Shown here: positions 42,127 through 50,390 of the stretch, piece after piece
Position numbering within the stretch: position 1 is the first letter of the stretch
How the letters are laid out: each line of letters opens with the position of its first letter
DNA from: Capsulimonas corticalis
GTDB lineage: Bacteria > Armatimonadota > Armatimonadia > Armatimonadales > Capsulimonadaceae
Direction of reading: 5' to 3'
Length of the DNA: 64,000 nucleotides
Assembly (NCBI RefSeq): GCF_003574315.2
Contig: NZ_AP025739.1
Location: 806,001 to 870,000 of the forward strand
Notes under the pieces: model-generated
Databases searched by the model: none
What the model was told of the DNA's origin: nothing
The model's input: the letters and a program-made list of their open reading frames with translations, nothing else
Translations under genes and position numbers: made by a program

Positions 42127-42612
42127 ATGCGAATCGATAAAGTGGATGAGATTTTGGCGCAGTGGCGCCGCGAGCAGCCCGAACTCAATACCGAGACCAT
42201 CGCGGTCGTCGGCCGTATCTTATTGTCGGCGGAGATGTTAAAGGCGCGCATCCAGCCGGTGTTTGAGAGCTATGGCGTCAGCTTTGGCGGCGGCGACGTG
42301 CTGGCGTCGCTGCGCCGCAATGGCCCGCCATACGAGCTTTCCCCCACCCAGCTCTACCGCGAATTAATGCTGACCTCCGGAACGATGACGAATCGCCTGG
42401 ATCGATTGGAGCGCGACGGTTTCATTATCCGCCGGCCCAACCCCGACGACCGGCGCAGCGCCCTCGTGTGCATGACGCCCAAGGGCTTAGCGACCATCAA
42501 CACGATCATGCACGAGCATATGGAGAACGAACAGGACCTTCTTCATGCGCTCAGCGCCGAGGATCAGCAGCAGCTGGCGGGGCTTCTTTCGCGCCTGATT
42601 CTCAGTCTCTAG
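42127..42612 (+). CDS. MarR-family transcriptional regulator
   Basis: A 161-residue winged-helix repressor. The DNA-binding part reads 'LSPTQLYRELMLTSGTMTNRLDRLERDGFIIRRPNPDDRRSALVCMTPKGLATI', the classic MarR helix-wing with the DxRS/R motif, and the N- and C-terminal helices form the dimer. It is divergently transcribed from the SDR gene, and the operators between them make it the likely SDR and self repressor. The ATG at 42127 begins only 5 bases after a TATAAT box, so the mRNA may be leaderless and no ribosome-binding site is seen. The ligand is unknown. Confidence 0.9.
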   Translation: MRIDKVDEILAQWRREQPELNTETIAVVGRILLSAEMLKARIQPVFESYGVSFGGGDVLASLRRNGPPYELSPTQLYRELMLTSGTMTNRLDRLERDGFIIRRPNPDDRRSALVCMTPKGLATINTIMHEHMENEQDLLHALSAEDQQQLAGLLSRLILSL

Positions 42613-42629
42613 AAGGCGTCTTAAAAAAT

Positions 42630-42689
42630 TGCTAAGATATTAGCATCAATCTCTTGACATTGCGCATTCTCGGTGCTAAGATATTAGCA
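42630..42689 (+). promoter_or_regulatory. blaI-type promoter flanked by two identical operators
   Basis: TTGACA (42654-42659), 17 bases, TAAGAT (42677-42682) form the promoter of the regulator gene. The palindrome TGCTAAGATATTAGCA occurs exactly twice: at 42630-42645, upstream of the -35, and at 42674-42689, covering the -10. The two sites are 44 bases apart (four helical turns), fitting cooperative repression by the dimeric BlaI-type repressor encoded next. Confidence 0.85.
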
Positions 42690-42705
42690 TCGAGGAGAAT
42701 ATCCG

Positions 42706-43107
42706 ATGTCCAAGCCGTTATCGCACAAACTCAGCCGCCGGGAGCGGCAGATTATGGATATCGTTTACCAGCACGGGCAGGCGTCCGCCGCCCAGGTCAT
42801 GGAATCGATGCCCGACGCGCCCAGTTACTCCGCCGTGCGCGCCCTGCTGCGCATCTTAGAGGACAAAGGGCACTTGCGCCACATTCAGGAAGGCGCGCAC
42901 TATGTTTTCCTTCCCACCCAGCCGCGCCAGAGCGCCGCGCGCTCGGCGATCGAGCAGGTCGTGCAGACATTCTTCGGCGGCAGCGTCGAACGCGCCGTCT
43001 CCACCTTGCTCTCCGACGATGAGACGCAGCTTTCCGATCGTGATATCGCCCGGCTGACCGCCCTCATCGCGCAGGCAAAAGCGGAAGAAGCCAAGCAAGA
43101 TTCATAA
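42706..43107 (+). CDS. BlaI/MecI/CopY-family repressor
   Basis: A 133-residue winged-helix repressor. The family start 'LSRRERQIMDIVYQHGQASAAQVMESMPDAPSYSAVRALLRILEDKGHLRHIQEGAHYVFLP' is complete, followed by the helical dimer part. In related pairs the M56 sensor protease triggers cleavage of this repressor near the end of the wing domain. Its start is ATG 42706 after CGAGGAG. It is followed 32 bases later by the M56 gene, so the two form one operon under the double operator. Confidence 0.95.
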   Translation: MSKPLSHKLSRRERQIMDIVYQHGQASAAQVMESMPDAPSYSAVRALLRILEDKGHLRHIQEGAHYVFLPTQPRQSAARSAIEQVVQTFFGGSVERAVSTLLSDDETQLSDRDIARLTALIAQAKAEEAKQDS

Positions 43108-43139
43108 GACGCCCACGACGACCTTCAGGAGACAAGGCA

Positions 43140-45230
43140 ATGAATGGATCATTATATAGCATTGCAATACAGCACTGGGGATTGCCTGCGCAGCGACTGC
43201 TGCTTGCGCTCGCCGATGTGTCGGCGAAATCAATTCTCCTCTTCTTGGCGGCCGGCGTGCTCGTCCTGGCCCTGCGGCAGGCTTCGGCGGCGCGAAAGCA
43301 TTTGATCTGGCTGCTCTGCCTCGCCGGCATGCTTGCGCTTCCCCTCTTCACGGCGCTGATCCCAGGCCGCGAAGTGCAGGCAGTTCAACAGGCGTTTCAT
43401 GTGGACGTCATCCAAGCAAAGCAAACGCCGGACAAGGACGCTCCCAAGCCTGTCCCGGCTTCCTCCGGGATTGCAAGCGTGAACGGCGCTCCCTCCCCAG
43501 CGGCGGTCACCCGCCGCACACACGAATCCCAGCAGGATAGCGCTCGCAATCGCCCTTTGCCATTCGATGCATGGAAGATTGTGATTGGTTTCATGGCGCT
43601 TTGTTATACGTTCTTCTGGGCGCTCGGCATCCTCGTTGTTTTTGCCCGCATGGGTTTCGCTCTGCTGCGCCTGCGCTGGCTCCAGAAAACGCTGACGCCG
43701 ATCACACACGAGCCGACAGTGCGGATCGCCGCGCACGTCGCCGCCCAGATGGGGTGGAAGCGCCCGATCCTGCTCTATGAGGGCGACGCGGTCGCGACGC
43801 CCATCACCTGGGGAGCGCGGAGCCCCATCGTCGCGCTTCCCCTCGCAGCGCGGGAATGGCCGGAAGCACGGCTGCGCGCGGCGCTGCTGCATGAATTCGC
43901 GCATATCCAGCGCGGCGACTGGCTCGCGCAGATGCTGGCGTTTTCCGTGTGCGCCCTCTACTGGTTCCACCCATGCGCCTGGCTCGCGGCCCGATTTATG
44001 CGCCAGCAATGCGAGCACGCGGCCGACGATTACGCCGTCACGCATGGCCTGAAGGCGTCGGACTACGCTGCCGAGCTGCTCGAAATCGCCCGTTCACTGC
44101 AATCCCGCAGAAGCCCGCGCTTTGCGGTGGCGATGGCGCCCCGTCCCAGGATAGAAGCTCGCCTTCGAGCGATCCTCGCCGCAGACCAGCGCCGCGATCC
44201 CGTCACGAAGCGGCTCTGGAAAGGCGGTCTGGCGGCGACGGCGTGCCTGCTGCTCCTCGGCTCGGCGGTTCGCTTCTCCTCGCGAGCGACGGGAACACCT
44301 GGGATCGACAGACCGGCGTCGGCTCCATCACCATGGGACAACGCAATCGTCGCTCCCGCTCCCGATGCGCCGGTCACGCTGCCAAACGGCGCCGTGATCC
44401 GTCTGGCGGGTGTCGCGGACACGCAGGGAAACCCCAACCACTGGTGGTCTCCCAGCGGCGGCCCCGTGGCGCAGAGCCTTCTCAAGAACACGCTCATTTA
44501 CCCCAGCATGCCGTCCGGCGCCCAAGGGCGTGTCTTCGCAGCCTCGATTCAATATGACGTTCACAAACAACCCATGGCTTCTGGCGCGCCGCCGCCGCCC
44601 TGGGATTGGGTCTATCTCCATTCTCCGGAATACGGCGCCGTTTACTACACCAAACCAACTTTGATGGATCGCATCGAGCCAAAGCTCGAAAAACCCGACC
44701 TTTCTCGATTCCAGGAGCATGAAACACGGTCAGGAGCCGCCGTCACTTATCAAATGCTGGACAGCGCTCCTATCGCGGCGTCTGCGCGGACCGCAACCGT
44801 GCGGGTCGCGTGCGCCGCCGGCCTATGGACCGGAAAAATCCGCTGCAAGAAAACCGCCGGAAAAATCTATATCGAAATGCCGGGCGGCCCTGTCATCTTC
44901 ACGTTGGTTTCCAATCCCCATCATTTGAAAGACGCCAAGGCGCTCGCGCGCGCTAACGCCATTGTCGGGGTATCCGATTACTTTGGCTCCGCAGAGGTGG
45001 ACGGAGTGATGCGCGAGGTGAGAAATTTCGATCGGGATGTGGTCGCCCTGGACTCGGGCGGACGAGCTATCTACGATATCAAAGGCTACAGCATGCCGAG
45101 CGGCGCCGGGAAAACAGAGCAGCAAGGTCTTATTCCCATCCCGATCCTGAACCGCACCGCAGCCTTTGAACTGCGCGCACGACCGTATTACTGGGCGGAG
45201 TTCCGGAATATCCGCCTCAAATCCCAATAA
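43140..45230 (+). CDS. M56-family membrane sensor protease (BlaR1-like)
   Basis: A 696-residue membrane zinc protease partnered with the BlaI-type repressor. Membrane helices are at about 30-47, 52-72, 145-170 and 262-285. The zinc site is 'HEFAH' (H251, E252, H255) with the third ligand Glu in 'QQCEHAADDYAV' (E292). After a last membrane anchor near 340-355 comes a large periplasmic part of about 340 residues that has no penicillin-binding motifs (no SxxK/SxN/KTG), so the signal is not a classical beta-lactam. The start has AGGAGACAAGG upstream. What the external domain senses is unknown. Confidence 0.88.
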   Translation: MNGSLYSIAIQHWGLPAQRLLLALADVSAKSILLFLAAGVLVLALRQASAARKHLIWLLCLAGMLALPLFTALIPGREVQAVQQAFHVDVIQAKQTPDKDAPKPVPASSGIASVNGAPSPAAVTRRTHESQQDSARNRPLPFDAWKIVIGFMALCYTFFWALGILVVFARMGFALLRLRWLQKTLTPITHEPTVRIAAHVAAQMGWKRPILLYEGDAVATPITWGARSPIVALPLAAREWPEARLRAALLHEFAHIQRGDWLAQMLAFSVCALYWFHPCAWLAARFMRQQCEHAADDYAVTHGLKASDYAAELLEIARSLQSRRSPRFAVAMAPRPRIEARLRAILAADQRRDPVTKRLWKGGLAATACLLLLGSAVRFSSRATGTPGIDRPASAPSPWDNAIVAPAPDAPVTLPNGAVIRLAGVADTQGNPNHWWSPSGGPVAQSLLKNTLIYPSMPSGAQGRVFAASIQYDVHKQPMASGAPPPPWDWVYLHSPEYGAVYYTKPTLMDRIEPKLEKPDLSRFQEHETRSGAAVTYQMLDSAPIAASARTATVRVACAAGLWTGKIRCKKTAGKIYIEMPGGPVIFTLVSNPHHLKDAKALARANAIVGVSDYFGSAEVDGVMREVRNFDRDVVALDSGGRAIYDIKGYSMPSGAGKTEQQGLIPIPILNRTAAFELRARPYYWAEFRNIRLKSQ

Positions 45231-45242
45231 CGACAGACCATA

Positions 45243-45284
45243 CGGGGACTTCGCAAGTAGATCGGCCTACTTGCGAAGTCCCCG
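45243..45284. repeat. Perfect 18-bp inverted repeat
   Basis: CGGGGACTTCGCAAGTAG, loop ATCGGC, CTACTTGCGAAGTCCCCG: a perfect 18-bp stem between the M56 gene and the GH51 promoter. There is no T-run after it, so it is not a clear intrinsic terminator; it ends 1 base before the next -35 box. It could be a terminator that depends on other factors, a regulator site or a small repeat element. Confidence 0.75.
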
Positions 45285-45285
45285 A

Positions 45286-45330
45286 TTGACAAATACCAAT
45301 CTAAACGTTACAATGAACGAAATTATCGTT
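45286..45330 (+). promoter_or_regulatory. GH51 promoter with palindrome at the start site
   Basis: TTGACA (45286-45291), 17 bases, TACAAT (45309-45314) is nearly consensus. The inverted repeat AACGA-aatta-TCGTT (45316-45330) covers the expected start point, a good place for a repressor. A LacI- or GntR-type sugar regulator would fit the arabinofuranosidase that follows. Confidence 0.75.
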
Positions 45331-45356
45331 TATTTTCTCAGGGAGACCGTTTAGAG

Positions 45357-47825
45357 ATGCGACATCATTGCTGGAAATTTGGGGCGCTTGCGGCGATCAC
45401 GACGGCGGTGCTGGCGGCGCCTGCCGGCGCGGCTTCGGGGCGGCTGACGGTCAAGGCAGACCAGCCGGGGGCCAGAATTAGCCCAATGCTTTATGGTCTG
45501 ATGACCGAAGAGATCAACCACTCTTATGACGGCGGCCTGTACGGCGAGCTGATCCAGAACCGGGTTTTCAAGGACGACGCCGCAAATCCCGTCCACTGGT
45601 CGGTGGATTTGAACGGCGGGGCTGCGGGATCCATCGCGCTCGATGCTAATCAGCCGATCCCGGATACGGCGCTGACCACGTGTCTGCGTCTGGACGTATC
45701 GACGGCGGGAACGGGGCGCGGCGTGGGCGCCGCAAACGACGGCTACTGGGGCATTCCCGTCAAGCCCAGCACAAGCTATCGGGCTTCGTTCTACGCCAAG
45801 GCCGACGACAACTTCAAGGGGCCGCTCACGCTGACGATCGAGAGCACGGACGGAACCCGCGTCGCCGCGCAGGCCGCCGCTCCTGCTCCGGGCGCCACTT
45901 GGAAGAAGTACACGGTCACGCTGAAGACGGACGCCGCGGTCACGGAAGGATCCCAGTATCGCTTTATCGTTTCCGCCAAGGGAACCGGCGCCGTCTGGCT
46001 CAACCAGATCTCGCTCTTCCCGCCCACTTTTAACAACCGTCCCAACGGCAACCGCATCGATCTGATGGATCTTCAGGCGGGCATGTCGCCGACATTCCTG
46101 CGCTTGCCCGGCGGTAACTATCTGGAAGGCGGCTCCATCGACGAACGGTTCGACTGGAAGAAGACCCTCGGCCCGATCGAGCAGCGGCCGGGGCACCAAG
46201 GCCCGTGGAGTTATCGTTCAACGGACGGCCTCGGGCTTCTGGAGTTTCTAGAGTGGTGTGAGGATCTGAAGATCGAGCCGCTGCTCGCCGTCTACGCGGG
46301 ATACTCCTTGGACGGCCAGCATATCGAGCCCGGCCCGGCGCTGGCGCCGTTCGTGCAGGACGCACTGGATGAGATCGAGTATCTGACCGGCGACAAAAAT
46401 ACAACCTGGGGCGCGCGGCGCATCGCCGACGGCCACCCGAAACCATTCCCGCTGCACTATGTCGAGATCGGCAACGAAGATGAGTTCGATAAATCCGCAA
46501 GCTATGACGGCCGCTACGCGCAGTTCCAGGACGCGATCAAGGCCAAATATCCCAAGCTGCAATTGATCGCCACCTCGACCGTCACCCAGCGCAAGCCCGA
46601 TCTGATCGACGACCATTTTTACAGGACGGCGGCGGAGATGGAGCGCGACAGCGGGCATTACGACAACTACGACCGCAGCGGCCCGAAGATCTTCGTCGGC
46701 GAATGGGCGTCGCAAGATGTGAGCACTCCCTGGGTCGACGCCGACAAAAAAGGCCCCACCCCCAGCCTCTCCGCCGCGCTCGGCGACGCCGCTTGGATGA
46801 TCGGCATGGAGCGCAACTCCGACATCGTCCTGATGTCCTGCTACGCCCCGATGTTCGTCAATGTCAACAAAGGCGCGCGGCAGTGGGCCGTAAACCTCAT
46901 CGGGTACGACGCCAACGCCAGCTTCGGCTCGCCGTCCTACTACGCGCAGGCGATGTTCGGCGCGAACAAAGGCGATGTCGTGCTGCCTGCCGCCGTCACG
47001 CTCGCCGACGCCCCCGTTCAGCCGGCGCCCAAGGGCAAGGTCGGCGTCGGAACCTGGGCGACGCAGGCCGAGTTCAAGGACATTCAGGTGACGCAAGGCG
47101 CCGCCTCGATCCTGCCGGCGGGCGACGTCCACTGGGCGCTGGGACCGGGAGAATGGAAGCAGGACGGCGGCGTCCTCCAGCAATCCAGCAATGCAAACGG
47201 TACGGACGCGCTGCTCGGCGACGCCGCCTGGACCGATTACACCTATCACGTCAAGGCGCGCAAGATCGGCGGCAAGGAAGGCTTCCTGATCAAGTTCCAT
47301 GCCCAGGACAGCGACAACTATGTCCAATGGAACATCGGCGGCTGGAGCAACACGCGCTCCACGCTCCAGCGCGCGAGCGACGGCGCCGTCGAAGAGTTTG
47401 GCGGCTCCAAGCCGCTGACCGTCGAAACCGGCCGATGGTACGACATCCGTATTGAAGTCCAGGGCATGAAGATCCGCTGCTACCTCGACGACCAGCTCAT
47501 CACCGAAGCCACCGACACGCCGTCCGTCGTCAGTCCGCTCTACACCACCGCCAGCCGCGATCTCAAATCCGGCGACGTGATCTTAAAAGTCGTCAACACC
47601 GCCGCCGACGCCCAAACGCTGGATGTCGATATCCAGGGCGTCAAGAACGTCGCCAAAGACGCCCAGGAGCACGTGCTGACAGGTCGTCTGCGCGACATCA
47701 ACACCATCGACGCCCCCAAAAACGCCGCCGTCACCGATAGCACCCTCCATGGCGCCGGCCCGACATTCACGCACGAGTTCCCCGCCTACTCCGTCACCGT
47801 TCTGAGATTGAAGACGAAAAAATAG
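45357..47825 (+). CDS. Secreted GH51 alpha-L-arabinofuranosidase with CBM and LamG-like domains
   Basis: An 822-residue exported enzyme that removes arabinose side groups from plant polysaccharides. The signal peptide ends near 'APAGAAS' (residue ~26). Domains: CBM4/9-like insert at about 80-222, GH51 barrel around 230-600, and a laminin-G/concanavalin-like module near 560-720. The acid/base is E374 in 'YVEIGNEDEF' and the nucleophile is E449 in 'IFVGEWASQ'. 'LRLPGGNYLEGG' is another family mark. It begins the small glycosidase island with the GH172-type gene at 48318. Confidence 0.93.
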   Translation: MRHHCWKFGALAAITTAVLAAPAGAASGRLTVKADQPGARISPMLYGLMTEEINHSYDGGLYGELIQNRVFKDDAANPVHWSVDLNGGAAGSIALDANQPIPDTALTTCLRLDVSTAGTGRGVGAANDGYWGIPVKPSTSYRASFYAKADDNFKGPLTLTIESTDGTRVAAQAAAPAPGATWKKYTVTLKTDAAVTEGSQYRFIVSAKGTGAVWLNQISLFPPTFNNRPNGNRIDLMDLQAGMSPTFLRLPGGNYLEGGSIDERFDWKKTLGPIEQRPGHQGPWSYRSTDGLGLLEFLEWCEDLKIEPLLAVYAGYSLDGQHIEPGPALAPFVQDALDEIEYLTGDKNTTWGARRIADGHPKPFPLHYVEIGNEDEFDKSASYDGRYAQFQDAIKAKYPKLQLIATSTVTQRKPDLIDDHFYRTAAEMERDSGHYDNYDRSGPKIFVGEWASQDVSTPWVDADKKGPTPSLSAALGDAAWMIGMERNSDIVLMSCYAPMFVNVNKGARQWAVNLIGYDANASFGSPSYYAQAMFGANKGDVVLPAAVTLADAPVQPAPKGKVGVGTWATQAEFKDIQVTQGAASILPAGDVHWALGPGEWKQDGGVLQQSSNANGTDALLGDAAWTDYTYHVKARKIGGKEGFLIKFHAQDSDNYVQWNIGGWSNTRSTLQRASDGAVEEFGGSKPLTVETGRWYDIRIEVQGMKIRCYLDDQLITEATDTPSVVSPLYTTASRDLKSGDVILKVVNTAADAQTLDVDIQGVKNVAKDAQEHVLTGRLRDINTIDAPKNAAVTDSTLHGAGPTFTHEFPAYSVTVLRLKTKK

Positions 47826-47894
47826 CCCGAACGCCGCATCCAATCGCCCCGCATCTTCGTTACTGAACTATCCGACGAAGACGCGGGGCAAACG

Positions 47895-48281
47895 ATGGAC
47901 CACCAAGCAAAAACCCACGACAAACACTCATCACCCTCCACAGGCGACCGCATCGCCACATTTTTGATGTTCGCAATGCCCACGGCGGCGTCCGGCGCCA
48001 TCGCCGGCGTGATCTGGGTATTCTGCCATCACACCACTTCCCTTCCCATCGCTCTCGCGTTCACCGCCGGGGCGTTTCTCGTGGCGCTCATTTGCTTTTT
48101 CGCGACTTTGAAGGATCAGACAGATTTCATCGTCGTACCAATGATCATCATGGCGCTCACATTCATGATGATTCCCGTTTTTCACAAAGCGCACGAGCGG
48201 CGCCTGAGACGATTGCGGTATTCCTCGACGCACACAGTGCGAGCGGCGGCGCGTCAGAATTTGAGATCGCTGGTCGGCTAA
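47895..48281 (+). CDS. Small membrane protein (128 aa), unknown
   Basis: A protein with a hydrophilic His-rich N-terminus ('MDHQAKTHDKHSSPSTGDR') and three membrane segments: 'TFLMFAMPTAASGAIAGVIWVF' (about 22-43), 'LPIALAFTAGAFLVALICFFA' (about 50-70) and 'FIVVPMIIMALTFMMIPVF' (about 78-96). The C-terminal tail is strongly basic ('KAHERRLRRLRYSS'). No ribosome-binding site better than GACGCGGGG is seen. It lies between the GH51 and GH172 genes, end-to-end with the latter. I do not recognise a family. Confidence 0.65.
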   Translation: MDHQAKTHDKHSSPSTGDRIATFLMFAMPTAASGAIAGVIWVFCHHTTSLPIALAFTAGAFLVALICFFATLKDQTDFIVVPMIIMALTFMMIPVFHKAHERRLRRLRYSSTHTVRAAARQNLRSLVG

Positions 48282-48317
48282 ACGGCGCCTTGCCGCCGGA
48301 CAGGGATCCGCGCGGCG

Positions 48318-49466
48318 TTATTCGATCTTGGTCGAATCCGGCAGCGGCTCGTTCCCCCAGAGCGGGCCGCCGCCCATTTCGCGGCGCCAGCTGTCGCGCC
48401 AGCGATGGATGTCCGGCGGGAGGATTCTGGGCATCGGCTGCCGCTTTTCTTTGGGCAGGATCGCCGGGAACGGCAGGTGCGGCTCGCTCTGATACCAGTA
48501 AGCGACGGTCGCCAGATCGAGTGTCAGCGTGTTGGCGTGGCCGTGCTCGATCGACGCGCGCAGGGATTTCTCGAAGTAGATCGGATCTTCCAGGTGAAAC
48601 CGGTAGCAGTGCGTGCGGCCGAAGAAGCCCGTTTCACCGTTCACCCGCGCATAGCCGAAGTACGGATGTGCGTAAGGTTCCTTGGGACACCAGGAAGAGT
48701 TGAAGTAATCCTCCGTCCCGGTGCCGTGCAGCGATCCCGGCCACGGCTCGCCGTCGATCAAAAACATGTCGTCGCCCTCGCCGTACCAGAGCGGCGTCGG
48801 TGAATCGACATAGTAATTCACGCCGACATAGTGGCCCGCGCCCTCGGCGTGCACAAAGACATGGTTGTTCGCGTCCGAGGGATTGATCGGCTGCACGCCC
48901 AGCGTCTCCCACTCGTTCTCCCGGTCCCCGCTCCGCGATTCCGGTCCCGGCATCTGCCGGTTCCACCAGGCGTGAAACCGCCCGACTTCCGGGCCGACGC
49001 CGCCCGTATGCTCCTCGTAATCGATATAGTAGTAAAAGTTCTTGATCGGCAGCTCGGACTGGTTCTCAATCTCAATGCGCGCGCCGTCGCCAAACGGCAT
49101 CGGGAAGTAGCAGTTCAGCGCATTGCCGCCCGCCGGCGCGGCCGCCAGCGGCAGCGAAGCATAGAGGTAACGCTCCGCCCACCCCTGTCCAAAGAAATCC
49201 CCCAGCGGACACTCCACCGACGGCGACGCTTCCCCATCCCAATACATGCGCAAAATCGCATTGCGCTTGATCATCGGATCGTCACAATTGATCGTGATCC
49301 AGATGTGCTTGACCGCGCCCGCGCCCGCAATCTGGGCAAGCGACCGCGTTTCTCCCGCCTCGATGGGAACGAAATCATTGTTCCCCCCAGTGCGGTCATA
49401 GGAAGAGACGCGTTTCGTGCGCACGCCGGGGCGCAGTAGTGGAAGATGATCGAGAGGTCCGGGCAT
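48318..49466 (-). CDS. DUF2961 / GH172-type glycoside hydrolase
   Basis: A 382-residue protein of the DUF2961 family (GH172), whose characterised members act on alpha-D-fructofuranosides, D-arabinofuranosides and related sugars. Signature parts are 'KRVSSYDRTGGNNDFVPIEAGET', 'IWITINCDDPMIKRNAILRMYWDGEASPSVECPLGDFFG', 'NCYFPMPFGDGARIEIENQS' and 'LHGTGTEDYFNSSW' with the likely catalytic Glu. There is no signal peptide, so it acts in the cytosol. It starts at ATG 49466 with AAAGGAG before. Its company with the GH51 enzyme suggests a joint arabinan or fructan-like substrate. Confidence 0.88.
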   Translation of the reverse strand: MPGPLDHLPLLRPGVRTKRVSSYDRTGGNNDFVPIEAGETRSLAQIAGAGAVKHIWITINCDDPMIKRNAILRMYWDGEASPSVECPLGDFFGQGWAERYLYASLPLAAAPAGGNALNCYFPMPFGDGARIEIENQSELPIKNFYYYIDYEEHTGGVGPEVGRFHAWWNRQMPGPESRSGDRENEWETLGVQPINPSDANNHVFVHAEGAGHYVGVNYYVDSPTPLWYGEGDDMFLIDGEPWPGSLHGTGTEDYFNSSWCPKEPYAHPYFGYARVNGETGFFGRTHCYRFHLEDPIYFEKSLRASIEHGHANTLTLDLATVAYWYQSEPHLPFPAILPKEKRQPMPRILPPDIHRWRDSWRREMGGGPLWGNEPLPDSTKIE

Positions 49467-49503
49467 GGGGGTTCTCCTTTGTAATCGCGTTGTGCGTCGC
49501 GGG

Positions 49504-50250
49504 CTACTGCCCCGACACTTTGGTCACCGTACAGGAAGTAAACACCCAGGAGGAGTCTTTTGTCGAAATCGTATAAGGATAGTCCCCCGCAGACGGGGCG
49601 CTGATGAGAAAAGTCAAATGCTGCGGAGCGTCGGAGCCAGGAAGCGGCGTCGTCTGCTGTGCGCCGTCTGTTCCGAAGATATCGAAATTCACGGTTCCCG
49701 GAGTTGGGCCGAAGATCCCCATCGGAAAAACAACAAGGTCGGCAAGATAGAGACCGGGTCCGGGCGAGGTAACGCTCAGCTTCAGCGAGCTGGAAAAGGG
49801 ACCAATCGACTGGGAAGACGGGGCGAAAAACGCCGAAGGCTCTTGAGTAACGTTCATTACCAAACACGGCGCGATGAGCATGATGTCGGCGCGTCCCGGC
49901 TCACTCTCATGACTGGGGCTGAGGCTGGCGTAGGGGATGGTCAGCGAATTGGCCTGCATCGGATGAGAGCTGGTTGCTAACAGCGTGTGCTTCTGATCGT
50001 TGGTTAAAGGAGCGATCATGTATGCTCGATGGATCGCCTCCGGCAGGAGGCGCAGTCCTGCGGCGTTGGCGACCGAGGAGATGGAAAACTTGGGAACAGG
50101 CTTGGCGTTTTCAAAACTCGCGAGAGGGCGCGCCGACAGCGGCTTATTATTCGCGGGACGCGGCGGCATTGGCGCCGCAGGGCACGAACAAGTGAAGCCA
50201 AGGGCGCAAGCCGCCGCAATTCCGAAAATGGTCGATCGTGATCCGCGCAT
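49504..50250 (-). CDS. Secreted protein, likely lipoprotein, unknown
   Basis: A 248-residue exported protein. It starts at ATG 50250 with GGAGGATC upstream. The signal peptide 'STIFGIAAACALGFTCSCPAAP' could be a lipoprotein type, with Cys near 21-23. The mature half is Ser/Pro-rich, then has beta-rich 'LSVTSPGPGLYLADLVVFPMGIF', 'HLTFLISAPSAGDYPYTISTK', similar to Ig-like or LEA-type pieces without certain match. It ends 'VFTSCTVTKVSGQ'; one further Cys could pair with 'APCLV'. It probably binds or stabilises other proteins or sugars outside the cytosol. Function unknown. Confidence 0.65.
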   Translation of the reverse strand: MRGSRSTIFGIAAACALGFTCSCPAAPMPPRPANNKPLSARPLASFENAKPVPKFSISSVANAAGLRLLPEAIHRAYMIAPLTNDQKHTLLATSSHPMQANSLTIPYASLSPSHESEPGRADIMLIAPCLVMNVTQEPSAFFAPSSQSIGPFSSSLKLSVTSPGPGLYLADLVVFPMGIFGPTPGTVNFDIFGTDGAQQTTPLPGSDAPQHLTFLISAPSAGDYPYTISTKDSSWVFTSCTVTKVSGQ

Positions 50251-50344
50251 AAGATCCTCCAGACAATTGAATATGAGATCGCGTACACCATCCTACCATT
50301 AAAACCTATCGCGGACAACCCCAGGACAAATGTTCGATGTTTGC

Positions 50345-50374
50345 TTGACATTCACCCGTCCCGTCCCGCATACT
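50345..50374 (+). promoter_or_regulatory. Promoter of the RNase-H-like gene
   Basis: TTGACA (50345-50350), 18 bases, CATACT (50369-50374). The expected start point, near 50381, is only about 10 bases before ATG 50391, so the leader is very short and no ribosome-binding site is visible. Confidence 0.55.
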
Positions 50375-50390
50375 ATTGCTGAGAACTACT

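Noticed and set aside
43140-45230. True beta-lactam sensor BlaR1
   Set aside because: The external part lacks the penicillin-binding motifs, so only the M56 protease relation is claimed.
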